Below are positions 60,585 to 64,000 of a stretch of 64,000 bases of DNA, piece after piece; position 1 is the first letter of the stretch, and every line of letters starts with the position of its first letter. The translations under genes and the position numbers were made by a program. Origin of the DNA: Halioxenophilus sp964342265 (GTDB lineage Bacteria; Pseudomonadota; Gammaproteobacteria; Pseudomonadales; Cellvibrionaceae); NCBI GenBank assembly GCA_964342265.1, contig CAYFFE010000001.1:1-64000 (forward strand), written 5' to 3'. The notes under the pieces were generated by a model. It searched no databases and was not told the DNA's origin. It worked only from the letters and a program-made list of their open reading frames with translations.

Positions 60585-61249
60585 TCAGTCAATGGTTGTC
60601 GCAGGCACAGCAGTTACTGAGCGAGCCGGGGCCCACCGCCAAAACCGCTTTGTTGCTGGCGTTAGAGCAGATGATCAATCGAGCATTGGTGTACGATCCC
60701 GGCACCCGCGCGGGGCTTACGCGCCTGTCCGGCCAGAGCTTACTGATCAACCTCAAACAACCCGACTGGCAAGTGGCCGTTACCGTTGCCGACGACAAAA
60801 TCGGCTTGCAGGGCCACTGCGAGCAACCCACCACCGAAATCACTGGCAGCGCCGATGCGCTGCTCGCCTGGGTCGTGAGTGGCGAAACCAGCCTGGCCGA
60901 TTTTGATATCGAAGTGCGCGGCAGCACTCACTTGCTGATTGAGTGGCAAGCGCTGGCGCGCGATCTGGATATCGACTGGCAAGATGCGCTATCGCGACTA
61001 ACCGGCGATCTGGCGGGCCATACCATTGCCGAAACCCTGCGCCAGGTAAGCGGTTGGGCCAATCTGCGACGACAAAACATGGGCGATCAACTGGCCGAGT
61101 TTGTCATTGAAGAAGGTCAGGTTGTGCCCAACCGGGCGCTGTTTGACGATTTTCGCCAACACAATCAGGACCTGCGTTTAACCGTGGATCGCCTGCAAGC
61201 GCGCCTCAATCAGGTACGCGAGCAATTGCTGCAAAGGAACGCCGGTTAA
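60581..61249 (+). CDS. ubiJ: Ubiquinone biosynthesis accessory factor
   Basis: 222 residues. An SCP2-like lipid-binding domain (about 15-115) precedes helices and a C-terminal coiled coil (about 180-222), the UbiJ layout. The start is a TTG overlapping the ubiE stop. UbiJ with UbiK organises the soluble Ubi complex and holds the hydrophobic intermediate. Confidence 0.9.
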   Translation: MISQWLSQAQQLLSEPGPTAKTALLLALEQMINRALVYDPGTRAGLTRLSGQSLLINLKQPDWQVAVTVADDKIGLQGHCEQPTTEITGSADALLAWVVSGETSLADFDIEVRGSTHLLIEWQALARDLDIDWQDALSRLTGDLAGHTIAETLRQVSGWANLRRQNMGDQLAEFVIEEGQVVPNRALFDDFRQHNQDLRLTVDRLQARLNQVREQLLQRNAG

Positions 61250-61258
61250 GGATTAGTT

Positions 61259-62887
61259 GTGCTCGCACTGTTTCGCATACTGCAAATTATTTATGCAGCG
61301 ATAAAATTTCGTCTGGATACCTTCATCGACCTGGAGCGTCTGCCCTGGTTGGCGCGGGTTATTACTTGGCCTTTAAGATGGTTGCCAGAGCCTAACACCA
61401 CGCGCGGCCAGCGTTTGTGCGGCTTTTTTGAGCACATGGGGCCTGTGTTTGTTAAGTTTGGCCAGGTGCTCTCCACCCGGCCCGATCTTATGCCCTACGA
61501 TTTGGTCGAGCACCTCGACAAGCTGCAAGATGACGTCGCCCCCTTTCCCAGTGATCGGTTCATCGAGTTGGTGCAAACCGCTCTAGAAGCCTCCATCGAC
61601 GAACTGTTTGCACAATTCGACTACCAACCGTTGGCCTCGGCCTCCGTAGCGCAGGTGCACTGCGCGGTGTTGCACGACGGCCGCCAAGTGGTGGTAAAAG
61701 CCGTGCGGCCCGAGCTGGCGCCAATTATCGAAAAAGACATCGCCCTGCTGCGCGTGATTGCCTGGATAGCTCAGCGCGTCAGTGCCGACGGTAAGCGCCT
61801 GCACCTGCCGGAGGTGGTGGAAGACTACCGTCACACCATTCTCGACGAACTGGATTTAATGCGCGAGGCCTCCAACGCCAGCCAATTGCGGCGCAACTTT
61901 AAAGATTCGCCACTGCTCTACGTGCCCGAAGTGTATTGGCCCTATTGCCGCCGCAACGTCATGGTGATGGAGCGCATTTACGGCATTCCGGTTACGCACA
62001 TCGAAGCATTGCACGCACAAAACACCGATATGCGCCGCCTGGCCGAGCGCGGCGTGGAAATTTTCTTTACCCAGGTGTTTGAACACAATTTTTTTCACGC
62101 CGATATGCACCCGGGCAACATTTTTGTGGCCACCGAACAACCGTGCAATCCCCAGTACATTGCCGTGGACATGGCGGTGGTGGGATCGCTGTCGCGCGAG
62201 GACCAGTACTATTTAGCACGTAATATTTTGGCCATGTTTCGCCGCGATTATCGCCAAGTGGCCGAGCTGCATGTGTTCAGCGGTTGGGTGCCCGCCGACA
62301 CCTCCGTGGGTGAGCTGGAAGCCGCCGTGCGCAGTGTGTGCGAACCCATATTCGAAAAACCGTTGGCGGAAATCTCGTTTGGCCAGGTGTTGATCAGCCT
62401 CTTTCAAACTGCTCGTCGCTTTAATATGGAAGTGCAGCCGCAACTGGTCTTGTTGCAAAAAACCTTGCTCAACATTGAAGGCTTGGGCCGACAGCTCTAT
62501 CCAGAGCTGGATCTTTGGTCCACCGCACACCCGTTTATGGAAAAATGGCTGCGCGATCGTTTCCATCCCAAGTCGCTATTGCGCGAGTTGCGCCGTTACG
62601 GGCCAGAGTGGATGGAGAAATTCCCCGAAGTGCCGCACTTGTTGTTCAACAATTTAGAGCGCTTTGTGGAACTGGCCGAAATGGCACCAAAACTGGAAGA
62701 AGCCGGTCGCGCGGTGGCCGTTCGCGAGCGCAAAAAGCGCCACAAACTGCGATTTTTGTGGCTGCCGTTGGCCCTGGCTGCCGCACTCAGCGCCTGGCCT
62801 GCGGCCTGGCAGTGGCTGATGGATTTATCGCCCTATACGCTGGGCTTGGCGGCACTGGCGCTATTGGCCTGGTTGATAGTGGGTTAG
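61259..62887 (+). CDS. ubiB: Ubiquinone biosynthesis regulatory kinase-like protein
   Basis: 542 residues, GTG start with AAGGAT upstream. Atypical kinase of the ABC1/ADCK class: Phe-Val-Lys-Phe-Gly-Gln-Val-Leu-Ser-Thr-Arg-Pro-Asp-Leu (KxGQ motif), Ala-Ser-Ala-Ser-Val-Ala-Gln-Val-His (Ala-rich loop), Glu-Leu-Asp-Leu-Met-Arg-Glu, His-Ala-Asp-Met-His-Pro-Gly-Asn. Two C-terminal membrane helices (about 498-516, 523-541). ATPase supporting quinone synthesis at the membrane. Confidence 0.96.
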   Translation: MLALFRILQIIYAAIKFRLDTFIDLERLPWLARVITWPLRWLPEPNTTRGQRLCGFFEHMGPVFVKFGQVLSTRPDLMPYDLVEHLDKLQDDVAPFPSDRFIELVQTALEASIDELFAQFDYQPLASASVAQVHCAVLHDGRQVVVKAVRPELAPIIEKDIALLRVIAWIAQRVSADGKRLHLPEVVEDYRHTILDELDLMREASNASQLRRNFKDSPLLYVPEVYWPYCRRNVMVMERIYGIPVTHIEALHAQNTDMRRLAERGVEIFFTQVFEHNFFHADMHPGNIFVATEQPCNPQYIAVDMAVVGSLSREDQYYLARNILAMFRRDYRQVAELHVFSGWVPADTSVGELEAAVRSVCEPIFEKPLAEISFGQVLISLFQTARRFNMEVQPQLVLLQKTLLNIEGLGRQLYPELDLWSTAHPFMEKWLRDRFHPKSLLRELRRYGPEWMEKFPEVPHLLFNNLERFVELAEMAPKLEEAGRAVAVRERKKRHKLRFLWLPLALAAALSAWPAAWQWLMDLSPYTLGLAALALLAWLIVG

Positions 62888-63022
62888 GCTCGGCAATGTT
62901 CGAAATCACGTCGCGACAATGGATTTGTTTCCAGGCGAGGGCAAACCCCTTACACTAAGCGCCAGTTATTGAACAAATGAACGGTATCGACTTGAGTCAT
63001 ACCGAATTTAAGGATTTTATGT

Positions 63023-63415
63023 ATGTCTGACTCCACATCGTGGCTCGACGAAGTGCGCTGGACCAGCGATGGGTTGGTACCGGCCATTGCGCAAGACGCC
63101 GATTCGGGTCGACTGTTGATGATGGCCTGGATGAACCGCGAGGCATTGGCTCTCACCGCCGAGAAAAAACAAGCGGTTTACTATTCCCGCTCGCGCCAGC
63201 AACTCTGGCACAAAGGCGAAAGCTCTGGCCATCAGCAAGAAGTCGTCGATCTGCGCATCGACTGTGACGCTGACGTCATCTTACTAACAGTTAAGCAAAA
63301 AGGTGGAATTGCCTGTCATACTGGGCGTGAGTCTTGCTTTTATCGTCGCCTAGATCAGGGCCAGTGGCAGACGGTAGATCCAGTCATTAAAAATCCGGAA
63401 GATATTTACGGCTAG
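63023..63415 (+). CDS. hisI: Phosphoribosyl-AMP cyclohydrolase
   Basis: 130 residues. Third step of histidine synthesis. Zinc and magnesium ligands: Asp-Cys-Asp-Ala-Asp, and Gly-Ile-Ala-Cys-His-Thr-Gly-Arg-Glu-Ser-Cys-Phe. Also Ala-Trp-Met-Asn-Arg-Glu-Ala-Leu. Stand-alone (not fused to HisE), as in Pseudomonas. Confidence 0.95.
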   Translation: MSDSTSWLDEVRWTSDGLVPAIAQDADSGRLLMMAWMNREALALTAEKKQAVYYSRSRQQLWHKGESSGHQQEVVDLRIDCDADVILLTVKQKGGIACHTGRESCFYRRLDQGQWQTVDPVIKNPEDIYG

Positions 63416-63450
63416 CGTCGCGGCTGGTCATTAACGGCTAGGAATTAACC

Positions 63451-63783
63451 ATGAGCGATGTGTTAAATCAGTTAACCGCTATCATCCAAGCGCGCATGGC
63501 CGAGAGCAACCCAGACAGCTCCTACGTGGCAAGTCTGCACGCGAAAGGCTTAAATAAAATATTAGAAAAGGTCTCGGAAGAATGTGCCGAGACGCTGCTG
63601 GCGGCTAAAGATGCGCAAACCAGTGGCGAGACTCAAGATTTGATTTACGAGACGGCCGATCTCTGGTTTCACAGCTTGGTGATGCTGGCGCATATGGGCG
63701 TCGACACCGACCAAGTATTGGCGGAATTGGCGCGTCGTTTTGATATGTCTGGCCTGGCCGAAAAAGCCGCGCGGGGCAAATAG
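63451..63783 (+). CDS. hisE: Phosphoribosyl-ATP pyrophosphatase
   Basis: 110 residues. Second step of histidine synthesis. MazG-type helices with the metal-binding Glu-Glu-Cys-Ala-Glu and Glu-Thr-Ala-Asp-Leu motifs. 35 bases after hisI and upstream of tatA, the usual gammaproteobacterial order. Confidence 0.94.
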   Translation: MSDVLNQLTAIIQARMAESNPDSSYVASLHAKGLNKILEKVSEECAETLLAAKDAQTSGETQDLIYETADLWFHSLVMLAHMGVDTDQVLAELARRFDMSGLAEKAARGK

Positions 63784-63863
63784 TCGGCTCCGAGCAAATC
63801 GGAGCGAGCAACAGTTTTTGTCGCGTGCTTACGGCTTGCGACAGTTATGAAAGGAGAGTTGAC

Positions 63864-64000
63864 GTGATCGGTGGCATAAGTATTTGGCAGCTATTAATTA
63901 TCCTCGCCATTGTGGTGTTGTTGTTTGGAACCAAGCGCCTGCGCAGTATCGGCGGTGATTTGGGCGGCGCCATAAAAGGCTTTAAAAAAGCCATGGATGA
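63864..64000 (+). CDS. tatA: Twin-arginine translocase subunit A, 3' end outside window
   Basis: 45 codons seen. GTG start with AAAGGAGAG upstream. One membrane helix beginning Ile-Ser-Ile-Trp-Gln-Leu, followed by Phe-Gly-Thr-Lys-Arg-Leu-Arg and an amphipathic helix (Gly-Gly-Asp-Leu-Gly-Gly-Ala-Ile-Lys-Gly-Phe-Lys-Lys-Ala-Met). Forms the Tat pore. tatB and tatC are expected to follow. Confidence 0.95.
   Translation, partial: MIGGISIWQLLIILAIVVLLFGTKRLRSIGGDLGGAIKGFKKAMD

Overview
The window reads as chromosomal DNA of a marine-type gammaproteobacterium. The gene order repeatedly matches Pseudomonas-like chromosomes: ubiE-ubiJ-ubiB-hisI-hisE-tatA, yheS-TIGR02444-algP-FKBP isomerase, and pstSCAB-phoU. 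Protein style and gene neighbours would fit the Cellvibrionales/Cellvibrionaceae side of the class, but that placement is inference. Coding density is high and almost every gene belongs to a recognisable family. I see no prophage, no insertion sequence with a transposase, no CRISPR array, and no rRNA or tRNA gene.

Layout. 1-5038 (minus): three co-oriented envelope genes: a TPR lipoprotein cut by the window edge, a TPR/coiled-coil periplasmic protein, and an exported protein with a heptapeptide repeat. 5295-18192 (minus): a complete type II secretion operon in the order gspC-D-E-F-G-H-I-J-K-L-M-N, followed by apbE, whose product attaches FMN to proteins. 18853-24494 (plus, except a FliL-like gene): unknown gene, gshA, acpH, dsbB, lrgA/lrgB-like pair, tlyA. 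24549-31726: uvrD, a TRAP substrate-binding protein, hemolysin III, a membrane-tethered lipoyl-like protein, a thioesterase, and the TRAP permease pair dctM/dctQ. 32004-37609: phosphate regulon pstS-C-A-B-phoU behind a four-half-site Pho box, with a strong hairpin between pstS and pstC. 37640-38182: a small, AT-rich island-like segment. 38275-41919: a lipoprotein hydrolase, cytochrome c5 with a long structured leader, and an ABC-F protein. 42076-45841: TIGR02444 protein, AT-hook AlgP-like protein, a 1-kb gene-free stretch, FKBP isomerase. 45958-52346: rep, a degenerate GGDEF/EAL protein, typA, a small lipoprotein. 52423-55348: LysR regulator divergent from VOC and GST genes, then an SDR. 55527-57933 (minus): CheX-like protein, response regulator and coiled-coil membrane protein. 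58105-64000: membrane proteins, rhodanese, the ubiquinone genes ubiE-ubiJ-ubiB, hisI, hisE and the start of tatA.

How the genes work together. The gsp operon builds an outer-membrane secretion machine. dsbB and the FKBP isomerase support folding of exported proteins. pst-phoU imports and senses phosphate. ubiE-J-B make ubiquinone, and cytochrome c5 is a periplasmic electron carrier. The VOC, GST, SDR and gshA genes suggest thiol-based detoxification. Nothing here is clearly a new defence or mobile system. The points most worth checking are the catalytically degenerate receiver/GGDEF/EAL protein, the stand-alone membrane lipoyl-like protein, the structured leader before cytochrome c5, the repeat-bearing envelope cluster, and the small disrupted segment after phoU.
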